64,000 nt of DNA, taken from assembly GCF_010015445.1 (NCBI RefSeq), contig NC_053118.1:5597781-5661780 (forward strand), given 5' to 3'. Positions 44,906-57,093 of this stretch are shown here, piece after piece (position 1 is the stretch's first letter; every line of letters begins with the position of its first letter). The translations under genes and the position numbers were made by a program. The notes beneath the pieces were generated by a model that ran no database searches, was not told the origin of the DNA, and worked only from the letters and a program-made list of their open reading frames with translations. The DNA comes from Perca fluviatilis (Eukaryota; Chordata; Actinopteri; Perciformes; Percidae).

Positions 44906-45439
44906 AAGACATTGGTTTCTATGGCAGTCTATGAAAAAATTAAGCTACTTCTCACTTGATTTATTGCCTCAGTAAACACTTTCATAATGAGATTATGGTC
45001 TCAATCACTAGTTTCAACTCTTCTTTAATACAGCATTATGTTCATTTTGTAAATTGTGGTCCCATTTATTTTAAAATAGATGATGCTTTAGGGGAGTGGC
45101 TACACGCTGACCTGTCAATCATAATAGAAGCTTAGCAATGCTAACCATGGCAGTGTGTACATTAAAATAGACCTGAACTTGTTTTTGTGTGTTGTTCGTG
45201 TTTTCATCTTAAACTTTGACCCTCTCACTGTGTGCTTTCACTTAATCAAGGTTTGGAACATTTTGGTCACCAAAAATGTCTAACCAAGCTAGCTAAAAAA
45301 TCGCTCCACCCTTTTGTCCAAATATGGTCGCTCCAAAATACCAAGATGGCAATGACCAAAATACAAACTCCTGACTTCAAAACAGCAGTCCACAAAACAA
45401 TGGGTGATTACACCGATGCTACGTCCATTATTTTTTTAC

Positions 45440-45640
45440 AGCCAATAGTAGCCACGCTGTTCTTTGCTGTGGTGTGCTGGGGTAGTGGCATCAATGCCAG
45501 CAAACTTAAAAAGCTGGTAGGGAAGGCCAGCTCTGCGATCGGGTTGGATCTAGTCAGTGGCAGAGAGGAGGATAAAAGACCAGATCAAAAGCATCCTGAT
45601 GGCTCCTCGGTCCTCGGCTTAACTATAAGCTCTTATATCT
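45440..45640 (+). pseudogene. Rex1/L2-like LINE ORF2 C-terminal fragment
   Basis: Reads LQPIVATLFFAVVCWGSGIN, then KLKKLVGKASSAIGLDL, the conserved post-RT segment (FAVVCWGSGI...LNKLIRKAGS) of fish LINEs. The upstream RT is absent; an unrelated repeat precedes it. Confidence 0.7.
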
Positions 45641-45699
45641 GCCCGAGGAGTGAGCATTGAGGAGGGATCATTGAGGAGCTATAGGCGAGGATACATGAG

Positions 45700-46080
45700 A
45701 GCAGCCTTCCTGGAAGCCGTGCAGCTGAAGGAGTTGACTTTACTTGAAGGTATCAACATAATCGTGACATGACACTGTCATGAACATGTCATACATGTTA
45801 TAAACAAGTCATGAGTTTATGACTCATTAAGTGTCAGTTTTTTTCATGACAAGTTGACATTGTTTGGGTTGTCTTGATTAAGACAAGTTGACATTAATCA
45901 AAGTGACATTACTAGAAGTTATTCTTGGTCATGACAAGTTGACATATAATTTGCTTGGGATGTCTTTTTAATGACAACTTGACATTAACCAGGATGACAT
46001 TACCAGAGGATGTCTTTGTCATGACAACTTGACATAATATCATCCTGTTTAATGTCAAGTTGTGTTAATAAGGACACTCC
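45700..46080 (+). repeat. ATGACAAGTTGACAT-rich repeat
   Basis: ATGACAAGTTGACAT or close variants occur four to five times at 45855-46060, with nested palindromes around CATGACA. Unclassified. Confidence 0.7.
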
Positions 46081-46573
46081 AAAGAAATGTAATGCAGGGC
46101 TCTAGAGTGCGACCAATTTGGTCGTGACCAAAATTTGTAAGGGTGCGACTAAGATTTTTCCTAGGTCGCACCTAACGTCCTTGCATCTGCTGCTTCTTCA
46201 CAAATGAAGCGATGTCTGTATGTTTATATCGATATGTTTAATGCATCGATGTTGCGTTACATGACCCATTCCTTCTGTAAAGCCGTGCCTGTGTTTGGAT
46301 CTCTCCTCCGCCGGTCCAAACTGCTGACTGCTGACTTGTCTACAGTTTTAATTGTTATTAACACAGCTGTATAATGTTATTTAAGTAGTAGTTTAAGTAT
46401 GAGAGGGAAACCTGTATTGGTAAGTCTCTGTTAATGCGGCCGCCACGGCGAAAAACACATTAGAAGTTATTCAACTAACTTCAGTTCATTGAGTAATAGC
46501 GTGTGAGACGAAGTCTGCTGGACCTGGGCAAGAGATGTGACCCATGGCCAGAAAATCATAGAATGCAGCGCAG

Positions 46574-46638
46574 TGACGATATAGACATTTCATAGCCTAC
46601 ACATGTCTTGTGTAGGCTATGAAATGTCTGTATCGTCA
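46574..46638. repeat. 65-bp near-perfect hairpin
   Basis: GACGATATAGACATTTCATA ... TATGAAATGTCTGTATCGTC arms of ~28 bp around CATGTCTTG. Confidence 0.8.
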
Positions 46639-46799
46639 CGCCCACACAAGACGTGTAACGCCGCTGATCCGCCAAAGCGCATTCGACCCGTGCTGGACCC
46701 ATTCATAATGAGTCAGCTGTCATTCTGTGAGTAGCATACGCTTCAGTCCATCGCACTCCCCCTCGCTCCCTCTGTCTGTCTATGTCTTTCTGTTTTTTT

Positions 46800-46936
46800 T
46801 TTTTTGTTTTTTTAAGATTTCGGCCTTTATTTTGATAGGAAAGCTGAAGACATGAAGGGGGGGGAATGACATGCAGGAAAGGGCCACAGGTCGGAGTCGA
46901 ACCTCTCTATATACCAACTGAGCTGTCCGGGCATCC
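46800..46936 (-). mobile_element. tRNA-derived SINE, degraded second copy
   Basis: Same family as 44715-44905; the minus strand shows GCTCAGTTGGTATA, GTTCGACTCCGACCTGTGG and a tail with AATAAAGGCCGAAATC, plus an adjacent T-run. Confidence 0.8.
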
Positions 46937-46999
46937 TCTTTCTCTTTTAATCAGTCTGTTATTGTTGTTGAAAACAAGTGAAGGTGCTTTCTCAGAGAT

Positions 47000-48090
47000 A
47001 TATATTTTTTATAGCATGTGAAGCTGGGAAAACACGTCTCCGACTCACAGACAATCAGTACCGGATCCCCCCAGGGGTGTGTTCTTTCTCCTCTGCTCTT
47101 CTCCCTGTACACAAACAGTTGCACATCCAATCACCAGTCTGTCAAGCTTCTGAAGTTTGCGGACAACACCTCCCTCATCGGACTCATCTCTGATGGTGAC
47201 GAGTCCGCCTACAGATGGGAGGCTGACCACCTGGTGACCTGGTGCAACCAAAACACCCTTGAGCTCAACGCTCTAAAGACAGTGGAGATGGTTGTAGACT
47301 TCAGGAAGAACCCAGCCTTACCTTCCCCCATCACCCTCTGTGGCTCCACAATTAACACTGTGGAGTCATTCCGCTTCCTGGGAACTATCATCTCCCAAGA
47401 CCTCAATTGGGAGCTGAACATCAGCTCCCTCTACAAGAAAGCACAACAGAGGATGTACTTCCTGCGGCAGCTGAAGAAATTCAACCTGCCAAAGACAATG
47501 ATTGTGCACTTCTACACAGCCATCATTGAGTCCATCCTCACATCCTCCATCACCATTTGGTACAATGCTGCCACTGCCAAGGACAAGGGCAGACTGCGCG
47601 TGTCATTTGATCTGCAGAGAAGGCGATTGGCTGCAATGTGCCGCCGCTCCAGGACCTATATGCCACCAGGACTCTGAAGCGTGCTGGAAAGACTGTGGCT
47701 GACCCCTCCCACCCCGGCCACAAACTCTTTGAGCCACTCCCCTCTGGTAGGAGGCTGAGGTCCATCAGGACCAAAACCACACGCCACATAAACAGTTTTT
47801 TCCCCTCCGCCACAAGCCTTATCAACAAGGCCCGGAACCCACCCTGACTCTCTCCACACTCCACCTCTGGCTCCTCATGCCACTGTACCTACTCTGCTGT
47901 AGCATTCCTTTTTACTACTGTTTAACTTATTTTATTATTTATTTACATTTATTTTATCGTATATGTTTATACTTATATTGTTTATATTCGTTTATATTTG
48001 AGAATGTGTGTCATTCACCACCAACACCATGACAAATTCCTTGTATGTGCAAAAAACGTACTTGGCAATAAAGCCCTTTCTGATTCTGAT
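47000..48090 (+). pseudogene. Rex1/L2-like LINE, 3' half of reverse transcriptase and 3' UTR
   Basis: From about 47018: STGSPQGCVLSPLLFSLYTN, KFADNTSLIG, LELNALKTVEMVVDFRK, VESFRFLGTIISQDLNW, KKAQQRMYFLRQLKKFNL, ESILTSSITIWY. A shift near 47650 leads to RTLKRAGKTVADPSHPGHKL, SGRRLRSIRTKT and NSFFPSATSLIN (stop about 47845). The catalytic FADD is FADN, an inactivating change. The 3' UTR ends with GGCAATAAAGCCC and TTCTGATTCTGATT at 48058-48090, the usual tail of this group. The N-terminal two-thirds is missing. Confidence 0.85.
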
Positions 48091-48523
48091 TTTTTTTATA
48101 TATCCTAGGCTATTTATTTCAGATAATTTTCATTTACATGAAGCTGTGCAGCTGTATATTTTCGAACTAGTAATGGAAAACCTGTCTTTGCATTTAATTT
48201 TAATCACAATCTGTTTTAATAAAAGAGCTTGTGAAAAGTTAGGCACACCAGCGTAACCAAGGCAAAAAGTTAGTCTGGAGCCCTACTCGTTGCCTCTCTC
48301 TCTCTCACACACACACAGACACACACACACCAATGAATGCTAAAAGCTGTGCTGCACTTTCATATGCAGCTTCCTCACAGATAAGCCTGTAGAGGCGAGG
48401 CAGTGTGTGTAAGAAAACTGAAACAAAGAAAAACATGGGTTAATAGTTTGTCTAGCACATATCAGACGTCTCTCCATTCCTGAAGCCTACCCCAATAGAC
48501 CCTCCCCTCCCCCCCCAAGATCC

Positions 48524-48767
48524 AATTCAATTTTATTTACCGTATCAAATGATAACGAGTTATCTCAAGACACTTTATAGATAGAGTAGGTCTAGACCAC
48601 ACTATAATTTACAAATACCCAACAATTCCAGTAATTCCCCCAAGAGCAAGGATTTAGTGTGACAGTGGCAAGGAAAAACTTCCTTTTAGGGAGAAACCTT
48701 GGGTGGTGAGAAAAACTTCCTTTTAGGGAGAAACATCGGACAGACGATGCTGTTTGGGGGTGTGATC
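48524..48767 (-). mobile_element. L2-tailed SINE-like retroposon, copy 4
   Basis: Matches the other three copies; the tail AAATAAAATTGAATTG lies at its left end. A ~38-bp internal duplication (CTTCCTTTTAGGGAGAAAC) occurs at 48688-48734. Confidence 0.75.
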
Positions 48768-48794
48768 AGTGGCAATAATAGTTACTAGGGATGC

Positions 48795-49215
48795 ACGATG
48801 ATATCGGCACGACATCGGTATCGGCCGATAAAAGCTTAAAATGGTCATCATCGGCATCGGCAGATATGAATATTTCTGCCGATGAGCCATGCCAATAGGG
48901 TGTCTTGTTTACTATGCGCACATGACGACCATGAACGTAGCATGAGCACCAGCAACTTAAACTTCCAACATGTAGGCTGTGTGGAGGTATTTCAAATGTA
49001 AAACAGATAACAAAATTGCTATATGCAGTACTTGTAAAGCACAAGTGATGCGAGGAGGCGTGTTCCACACTACAAATTTGATTACGCATCTCAAGAGCCG
49101 TCATCCTGAGCAGCACCGAGAAAAGTAAGAAGAAAAAACACCGGCAAAAACCCATCAGCAGCCTCTACTTCAGTCCTTTGACAAAGCTAGAAAATACAGC
49201 AGCGACCACCCAAAG
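48795..49215 (+). pseudogene. ZBED-like hAT fragment with BED finger exon
   Basis: Starts with TAGGGATGCACGATGATATCGGC, a hAT-type left end (positions about 48786-48808), and TATCGGC repeats. The frame from 48979 reads VWRYFK, then KIAICSTCKAQVMRGG, VFHTTNLITHLKSRHPEQH, a complete BED finger. After a stop or shift, LLQSFDKARKYSSDHPK ends at a GTAAAAG donor (49216). The core and right end are absent. Confidence 0.75.
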
Positions 49216-49246
49216 GTAAAAGTTGAATTTTTAATGTAGTTAACGC

Positions 49247-49270
49247 GGGGGGGGGGGGGGGGGGGGGGGG
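49247..49270 (+). repeat. 24-bp G homopolymer
   Basis: Unbroken G run followed by TGCCGGGGGGGTGCCC; possible consensus error or true low-complexity sequence. Confidence 0.85.
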
Positions 49271-49271
49271 T

Positions 49272-50867
49272 GCCGGGGGGGTGCCCAGGCGGTACCCACT
49301 TCTGATAGTGCCGTTATCTGATCTCCACAGTGTTGTCGCAGTCACATCAAACAAACGGACATTTGGACATTAGGGTGAGTCCTGTTAGCACTGTTGAGTC
49401 TCACCCCGGCCCCGGGGGTAAAGGAAACCTTTCCCTTTTAAAAGCTGTCAGAACCTACATTCACAGGAATGCTCCGGTTCTCACACACACAGTGAGCTCA
49501 CTACAACCTCTCATATACAACCAACCTAATCTAAGGAAAACTACTGTTGGGGACCAAGAAGCTGGTTAAACATTGATCTTAACCAAAAATGGCTCAGATT
49601 GAGCTGACTGCAGAGACAAAGGATCTTGGCCTACATGTGAATCCCAAAGCCAGTTTCACCAAACTCCTACAGGCTGCCACTTTGGGAGTCCCCAAAATGG
49701 AGGTTCTACATTCAACACATGGAGGGCAAGGCAGACTGGTGGTGAGACAAAGAACTGCTTCACACCTGTGATAAGTTTGCGCTTTTCCCATTGGCTGTCG
49801 GGTCTTTGAATGCACCACCCCGCCACTAGGAGGTGGAGGGAGCATAAAAGCTGTCGGCGCTAGTGTTTCTTCGCTTTTCCATGGTGACCCAGGTTACTAC
49901 AGGAAGCACACTAGTCCGGGCTAGCTAGCCAGCATCACCTCGCTGGTCGAGTTGGAGCTGGGACAATTTTATATCTGTCTGATATACAAAGGGGATCCGA
50001 GGAAATACTGGCCGAGTATTCCCTCATCTGCAGCGGGTTTAATCACCCTGGATTCAAGAAAGGGACTACGTCCATTCTTCTTGTGTCGTCGACCTGGATC
50101 GCGTGTTCGTTCACTGCTCTGGACGAAACGGGTCGTTAAACTCTGGCGAGAGATTTAACTGACAAACAACGCACACCGTAAGGCTTTACACAGTTCTGGG
50201 CAGACGTTAGAACTAGTGTGGTTGTTTTGTTTATTAATGAGCAAAGGGTTCGCTACCGCTTGTTGCCATTAATGTGATCTGTGATTGTAATCATGTATTG
50301 GCCCATATCTGGTTATTAATCTGTTTCTGTGAATGTATAAATTGATCACTATACTGTTTGATTTTGTTGTGTTAAGTAGCTGGTTAAAAACCGTAAGCGC
50401 TACCTGCTAAACCACTCCTTTCACGGAGTTTAGTTACTGTCTGCGAGACAATCGCGGAAATCAGCTGTTAGCCACTGAGCTGGCCGTTATCGATAACTAA
50501 GATCAGAGTGTTTCTTTTCTTTTCCTCCTTTATTCTGTTCCTTTTACTAACACACACACGGACATATAAGTTAGCCACGTAGCTCCCGAGCTAACGCTGC
50601 TAGCTTAACCACGCGGAGTTTGTATAGAGCTAACAGGTGACCTAGCATATGGTATCCGGCTCCGGGGAATAAGCTCCCCAGAGCTAGGTTAGTAACAAGC
50701 ATTTCTGGGACACGTATGCACACAGATGGAAAGAGAGAGGGGAGAGGAGCTCAGTGTGTCAAAGGAAGGTAGTCCCCCAGCAGTCTAAAACTATAACAGC
50801 ATAATTAAGAGCTGGTGCAAGGCAAACCTGAGCCAGTTATATAAGGATTGGTAGATGAATCTGACGA
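49272..50867. other. unassigned; promoter-like stretch near 49830
   Basis: A 60-codon frame at 49589-49771 (MAQIELTAETKDLGLHVNPK...) has no family I know. GGAGCATAAAAGCTG at about 49839 resembles a TATA box. I could not delimit an LTR. No other gene is seen. Confidence 0.35.
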
Positions 50868-52335
50868 CTATGAAGAGAAGCAGAGAAGAGAAGGGGTGTC
50901 GTGTCTGAAGCTATACACCCTCCCCCGTCGGTCAATGCGAACGCTGCAACTCCTCACTCCCGAACTATAAGCTTTATCAAAGAGGAGCGTTTTAAGTTTG
51001 CTCTTAAATGTGGTGACGGTGTCTGCCTCCTGAATACAGACAGGGAGCTGGTTCCACAGGAGAAGAGCCCAATAGCTGAAGGCTCTGGCTCCTTGACCAT
51101 TTAGAGCTTTGTAGGTCAGGAGAAGGATTTTAAAAATTAAATCCTGGATTTTACAGGAAGCCAATGCAGAGAGGCTAATACAGGAGAAATAGGATCTCTT
51201 TTTTTAGTTCTTGTCAGAACCCGCGCTGCAGCATTCTGGATCAGCTGGAGAGTCTTACGGGACTTATTTGAGCAACCTGATAGTAAGGAATTACAGTAGT
51301 CCAGCCTGGAAGTAACAAGTGCATGGACTAGTTTTTCAGCATCATTTTGAGATTTTGGCAATGTTACGAATGTAAAAAAAGGCTGTTCTTGAGGTTTGTT
51401 TTAAGTGGGTGTTAAAGGATACATGCTGATCAAAAATAACTCCTAGATTTCTGACAGTAGTGCTGGAGGCCAGGGCAATACCATCCACAGTAGCTATATC
51501 TTTAGAGAATAAGGTTCAGAGGTGTTTAGGGCCCAGCACAATAACTCCCTTGTGGAACGCCATGGCTTACTTTAGCGTGCCTGGAGGATTCATCGTTAAC
51601 ATTAACAAATTGAGATCGATCAGAGAAATAGGACTTAGTGCCATTCCTTAAAACCAACTAAATGTTCCAGTCTTTGTAACAGGATGGTATGGCCAGTAGT
51701 GTCGAATGCAGCACTAAAATCTAGTAAGACAAGTACGGAGACAAGTCCTTTGTCTGAAGCAGTTAGCAGTCATTAGTAATTTTGTGCTATGATGCATTCT
51801 AAATCCTGACTGAAAGTCTTCAAATAAACTATTCCTATGTAGAAATCACATAACTGATTAGCGACTACCTTCTCAAGGATCTTGGAGAGAAAGGGGAGAT
51901 AAGATATAGGTCTATAGTTGGCTAAGACCTCAGGATTGAGGGTGGGTTTTTTCAGAAGAGGTTTTATCACAGCTACTTTAAATGACTGTGGTAGATAACC
52001 TGTTAATAAAGACATATTGATCATATCTAATAACGAAGTGTTAACCATGGGTAATGCTTCTTTAAGTAGCCTCGTTGGGATGGGGTCTAAGGGACAGGTA
52101 GATGGCTTAGCTGAAGAGACCTTTAACATTAATTGTTGCAGGTCTATAGGATAAAAGCAGTCTAAGTATATGTCAGGTCTTGTCTTTCTTTCTAGCGGTC
52201 CTGCGTTTAAAGGTGAACCGTTAGAAGTTGAGGGCAAGAGGTGATGAATTTTATCTCTAATTGTTATAATTTTATCATTAAAGAAGCTCATAAAGTCGTC
52301 ACTACTCAGAGCTATAGGAATAGATGGCTCAATAG

Positions 52336-53798
52336 CAGGGACGGACTGGGGCCAAAAAAAAGCCCTGGCCTTTCTCCCAAATAGGCCCATCATCCGGTCT
52401 TTCGCCAGTAGCTGTGCACGACAGACACTAGCCAGGAAGTCCTGATACTATGCCACAATACTCTAGCCTATCAGACAAGGTATTCACAGCAAGTAACCTC
52501 TCAAAACCTCTCAAAAACCCCTCATTACCACCACTGAGGTGCCCTTGAGCAAGGCCCTTAACCCCAACCGCTCCAGTGGAGCTGCTCAGTGGACAGCAGA
52601 TCAGACTGTGGTTGTGCTGGGCAGCTTCCAGGTATGAATGGGTAACTGTGTGAATGTGATCAGGGTGTTCCTGCAAAAGAGAGGCTGCCTCTCAGCGAAC
52701 CTTCCCTGAATCAATAAAGGTTAAAAAAAAAACAATGAGAAGCCTCAGCCTTCAAATAAAAACTAAAAATGTACAATGCCATTACATCTGAATTTAAAAT
52801 AAAATACAAATAATGAAATGTCACTGGCTACAGAAACCCCAAATTACACAAACTTGTAATTATAAAACTATAAAACTATAAAAGTATTACTGACAACACT
52901 TTCAGAGATAAAGTAGGCTACTTGCTGTACCTGAACATAGGGATTAGATATATTGTTGGCCTATACCAAAACTACTATATACTATAACTATTTAAATATA
53001 AATGTATATAATATGTGTTGCTTTGTGTTAAAGAATTAGCATTGAATAACCTATTTAATATTTTCTCAATGTCAAATTACACTTTTGATTCATATTAAGG
53101 CTGAGAAATGATGAAAATGACTAGGCCCTATCAATTTTGTCTGTGAAGCTTTCACAAACAACATCCCAGGTCTTTGCCAGTTCCCAATAGTAAACGCAAA
53201 TATGAAAGACAAGGAAAAATTGCACTCTGATGGAAGACAGACAGAAAGTGCAAGCTAGGATTTTTTGGTTAAACTTTTGGTTAAATTTGGTGAATTATTT
53301 AGCCCCCTTCCCTGTTTGTTATCACGTTTAGAGTGGTACCAATGCATTCTTGATGTTTTCCCGTTTCATTTAATACCATAGTATTCATCCTAGCAGAAAA
53401 AGTGAGCTCACTACAACCTCTCATATACAACCAAGTGAAATCGCGGTCAACCCGCGATTAGTTTCTAACGCGTTTAATGTTTGAAATTAACCAAACAGAA
53501 ATTATTAAATACGTTAAGTTTGACAGCACTAAATGGCACGATCATTTTCATAATCATGATGCACACTCATGTTGAGCTGACTATGCAATTCGCTAAGATA
53601 GGGATAAAGTTTCCTGCTCCTGGCACAATTGGTATTGCTGATGTGAAATTAACTCACGTCTAATGATGTAGGCCGACTCTTCTTCTTCAGTTTTATTTTT
53701 ACACGTAGCATACAAGTGGTTGTATTTGCGCCCTCTGCTGTTGGCTGTTAAAAGTGAAAAGACTTTTCCAGAACGCACAGATTGTCAGTCCGTCCCTG
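52336..53798. mobile_element. hAT-type non-autonomous element, CTCAATAG duplication
   Basis: Ends CAGGGACGGACTGG / CAGTCCGTCCCTG and an exact 8-bp duplication CTCAATAG at 52328-52335 and 53799-53806. It contains a nested retroposon with TGCCCTTGAGCAAGGCCCTT near 52543 and an A-tail at 52723-52731. No transposase. Confidence 0.85.
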
Positions 53799-53821
53799 CT
53801 CAATAGAGCTGTGACTCTCTG

Positions 53822-54180
53822 CAGGGACGGACTGGGACAAAAAAAACGGCCCTGGACTTTGACTAGGCCCGGCCCAAAGCAATCGGCGCGCGGAAACTCA
53901 ACAACAACAATAACGCCTGCCACCTGGCATGAGTGTCACAAGACTTTAATTGTGGCTCATCATGATACTATACCATCCAAATTAACTAACTGGATAAATA
54001 CCAGACACCAAACAAGCCACTTTGAAATTTTGCTGTTCTCATGAATACAAAAGTTGGGTGACCCTCCCCGTAGACTAAAGAAAAATTGGATGACCCTCCC
54101 ATCAACAAAGAATAAAAAGACATGAACCTCCCCTATTTTCCTCCGGTGGTCCATTCCATAAATACCGAATGGTCAGTAAT
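53822..54180 (+). mobile_element. second CAGGGACGGACTGGG hAT end, truncated
   Basis: Left end CAGGGACGGACTGGGACAAA, 24 bp from the end of the previous element and in the same family. No matching right end is visible before LINE coding resumes at about 54185. Confidence 0.65.
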
Positions 54181-54402
54181 AAGTAATAGTCTGATCTGGC
54201 ATTTCTGAGGGCCTTCCTATATGTTTTCTGACTGCCTTGCCAATCGAGATTCTTCCAGTTTGGTGGAAAGCCATTTACTTTCAAGTTTTCGCGAGGTTTG
54301 TTTTAATTTGCAAGTTTGAGAGATATAACAAGGTGCTAGTTTCCTTTGCTTAATCATCTTCTTTTTGAGGGGAGCAACAGAGTCTAAAGTTGTCCGTAGC
54401 AA

Positions 54403-55794
54403 GGCCGTATCAATTTGGGAGGGACTAAAGTTAACATAAGAGTCCTCTGTTATATTAAGGCACGTTATTGAGTTAAATGCTGTTGGAATATCTTCCTTAA
54501 ATTTAGCTATAGCACTGTCAGATAGGCATCTAGTGTAGAAGCTTTTATCTAATTTCGTATAGTCGGGTAGTAGGAATTTGAAAGTTATTAACGAATGGTC
54601 TGATAATAAAGGATTCTGTGAAAATCTTCAATTTCGATGCCATATGCCAGCACAAGGTCGAGGGTGTGGTTAAAACATTGAGTGGCCTTTTGCACAATGA
54701 CTGAAACCAATTGAATCTAGTAGTGAGTTGAAAGCAATACCTTCGGTAGGGTTCCACACAGCAAAACACCTCGCAAATTTCGGCCAGCGAAAGTTTGCCT
54801 CGGGGGCGTGGTCGCGAAAACGAAACGCAAGACCGCAACATTTTTTTAAATGTCCCGGGCTGTCAGAAGACAGAGCGGTAAAAATGCACAGCAGCAAACC
54901 ATCGGTAAAATGTTAGCTCATAAATGCTCTGGTAACCTGGCTATATAGCCTACTTTTTTTGTAACTCCCGCCTTCAAACACAAACACACGGACCTGATTG
55001 GTTCTCGTGTGGTCCTCATTTGAATAAAGTTAAACTTTCGTCAACTTTATTTCGCTCCCCTCGGCGATTCGCTCTCATCTCGCTCAATCAGGGCGAATTT
55101 CGTCTCCATTCAATGAGCAAAGCGAAATTTCGCTGTGTGGAAACCTACCGTAAGGCTATCATTGTCAACGTCCACATGGATATTAAAATCACCTATAAGT
55201 ACTTTGTCTGATTTAAGGACTACACATGATAAAAACTCAGAGAATTCAGATATAAATTCAGAATACGGACCTGGAGCTCGGTAAACAACAACAAATATAA
55301 TTGGCTGTAATGTTTTTCATGTTGGATGTAGAAGATTAAGGTAAGGAAGATAAAACAAGGCTTTCAAACGAGTTATAATTTAGTTTAGGTTTAGGATTAA
55401 TTAACATGCTTCAGTCAAAGATGGCTGTAACGCCCCCTCCTCGGCCAGAGCCTCGAGGAACTTGAGTATTATTATGACTGGGAGGAGTGGCTTCATTTAG
55501 ACTAACATATTCTTCATTGCCCAGCCATGTTTCGGTAAGACAGAATAGATCAATTTGATTATATGATATCAAATTGTTTACTAATACTGCTTTAGAAGAC
55601 AAAGATCTAATATTTAATAGTCCACATCTAATTTTCCTATTCTGTTCTATCATTGTAGTGGTAAATTTAATTCCAATTAGGTTAAGTATCGCTCCTCTTT
55701 TGTTTACCTTTGATTTAACTGCTCTGAATCGGGGGACAGACACCGTCGTTGAGTGGGCTCTAACGGAAGCACAGAGGAGTGCATAGCACTGCAC
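54403..55794 (-). pseudogene. L2 ORF2 N-terminal endonuclease
   Basis: Minus strand: IRCGLLNIRSLSSKAVLVNN, IDLFCLTETWLGNEEYVSL, GSGRGGGVTAIF (stop about 55411), KVLIGDFN-like region about 55200, and after the 54744-55150 insertion, AFNSLLDSIGF and FIIRPFVNNFQIPT. This order matches the APE-type endonuclease of L2 LINEs (target nicking). At least three frame changes. Confidence 0.75.
54744..55150. mobile_element. 407-bp MITE with CGGTAGGKTTCCACACAGC ends
   Basis: 19-bp inverted ends, one extra base apart (CGGTAGGGTTCCACACAGC and, inverted, CGGTAGGTTTCCACACAGC). The interior is rich in CGAAAT/CGCGAA. It splits the L2 endonuclease; I see no clear target duplication. Confidence 0.75.
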
Positions 55795-55857
55795 CTCTGA
55801 TTACTGATCAAACTTGGGTTAATAGATATAGATAATAGACGGTCAGATTTCTTGATA

Positions 55858-56432
55858 TTAGAGCGGCTCCATAGTGGGATGAATGCCATCTCTCCTAATC
55901 AGACCAGGCTTTCTCCAGAACGCCCTCCAATTATCTACGTAGCCCACATCATTAGCTGGGCACCACCTCAACAACCAGCGGTGGAAGGATGACATGCGGC
56001 TGTACATGTCATCGCTGATCAGGTTTGGCAGGGGTCCAGAGAAAACTACTGAGTCCGACATTGTCTTAATTTTAGTGATGTTCGGTTTGCATAATGGGGT
56101 ATCATTACCACCTACGTGAAGTATGATCTTATTGTATTTACAGTTATCTTTAGCCACAGCTTTAGATAGGATTCCACATCGTCCGCTCTGGCCCCAGGGA
56201 CGCACATGACCGCAGCTGCTGGAGCTGCCAACTTCACGTTCTGCAGTATAGTGCTCCCAATAATCAGAGTTGGTTTCTCAGCGGGTGTATCACTGAGTGG
56301 GGAGAAACTGTTAGAAAGGCGAAGATGTAGATGATTAGCCATAGGCTCCGGTTTAGTGTGACCGCCGTCATGTGCACTCCCCGGTTTAGAGCTAGCGCTA
56401 CGCTTCTTTCGGACAGTCACCCACTCACCCAC
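55858..56432 (-). pseudogene. L2 ORF1, SGNH/GDSL-esterase-like domain
   Basis: Minus strand: TLIIGSTILQNVKLAAPA, CVPGARADDVESYLKLW, a shift near 56130, IILHVGGNDTPLCK, SGPLPNLISDDMYSRMSSF, VGYVDNWRAFWRKPGLIRRD, GIHPT. The GSxIL, GGND and DGIHP blocks are the SGNH-hydrolase motifs of the esterase in L2/CR1 ORF1 proteins. One frameshift breaks it. Confidence 0.8.
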
Positions 56433-56442
56433 TCGGGGCCTG

Positions 56443-57077
56443 TGTCAGTACCCGATCCGTTCCACCTGCACAATCCGTTGTGCGCATGCGCAAGATGTAC
56501 ACGCATGCGCTGTGGTACAAGGATTTACAACACTACCCAATCTGTTCCCACGCTAGCCTCCAGCTAACGTTAGTTTAGCTAATAGCTAATTTGGCGGACC
56601 GCTAGGTGATTATAGCGGTCTGCCGTTAGCCTCCACAGTTAAGCTAATGTTAGTTTAGCTAACAGCTAATTTGGCTAACCGCTAGCTGAGACAGCATGTA
56701 AACTTTAAAAGACCCTCAAAATAAAACTTGAAAATAAACGTTAACATATATAACAGCTGTTACATCAGTTCTACTTTACTTGTGCTCATTTAAAATACAA
56801 TCACTCAATACTTGTCTTTATTGTTATTACTGTAAAGTCTTAATTTAGCTGTAGCCTGCTTTTCCCATTAAGTTTGACTTAACGTTATTTTAGACTGAAT
56901 CTAGCTGTCCGTTCTGCCTGCACGATCCGTTCTGCGCATGCGTTATTTTAGGCTGTCGTGGAACAGATCGGGCAGGTCGTAAAACAGTATTATCATCTGC
57001 GCATACGTCATGGCATACGTCTCATCTTGCACATGCGCAGTACGGATCGTGCCGGTGGAACGGATCGGGTACTGACA
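56443..57077. mobile_element. 635-bp MITE with TGTCAGTACCCGATCCGTTC ends
   Basis: 24-bp perfect inverted ends and GCCTG on both sides (56438-56442, 57078-57082). The interior has two ~100-bp copies around CTAATTTGGC and GTTAGTTTAGCTAA. It inserted into L2 ORF1. Confidence 0.8.
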
Positions 57078-57093
57078 GCCTGCCAGGGGACTG

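Larger units (their letters stand above)
50868..54402 (-). pseudogene. L2 ORF2: linker, reverse transcriptase and C-terminus
   Basis: Minus-strand order: linker LRTTLDSVAPLKKKMIKQRK (54402), KTYRKALRNARSDYY (to about 54185), insertions, then EPSIPIALSSDDFMSFFNDK, ANYRPISYLPFLSKILEK (about 51850), GVPQGS and a jump to VRNLGVIFDQHVSF (about 51450). It continues with [48 protein letters not shown] and the C-terminal LKTLLFDKAYS. The YADD segment between GVPQGS and the LGVIFD motif is deleted, so polymerase activity is impossible. Two hAT-type insertions (52336-53798 and 53822-54180) lie in this ORF. Confidence 0.85.

Noticed and set aside
46097..48287. A single hAT element with CAGGGCTCTAGAG / CTGGAGCCCTA ends
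   Set aside because: The ends are only partly complementary and the 8-bp flanks do not match, so the pairing is unsupported.
49766..50700. Solo LTR
   Set aside because: A TATA-like word is present, but I found no TG...CA ends, target duplication or primer-binding site.
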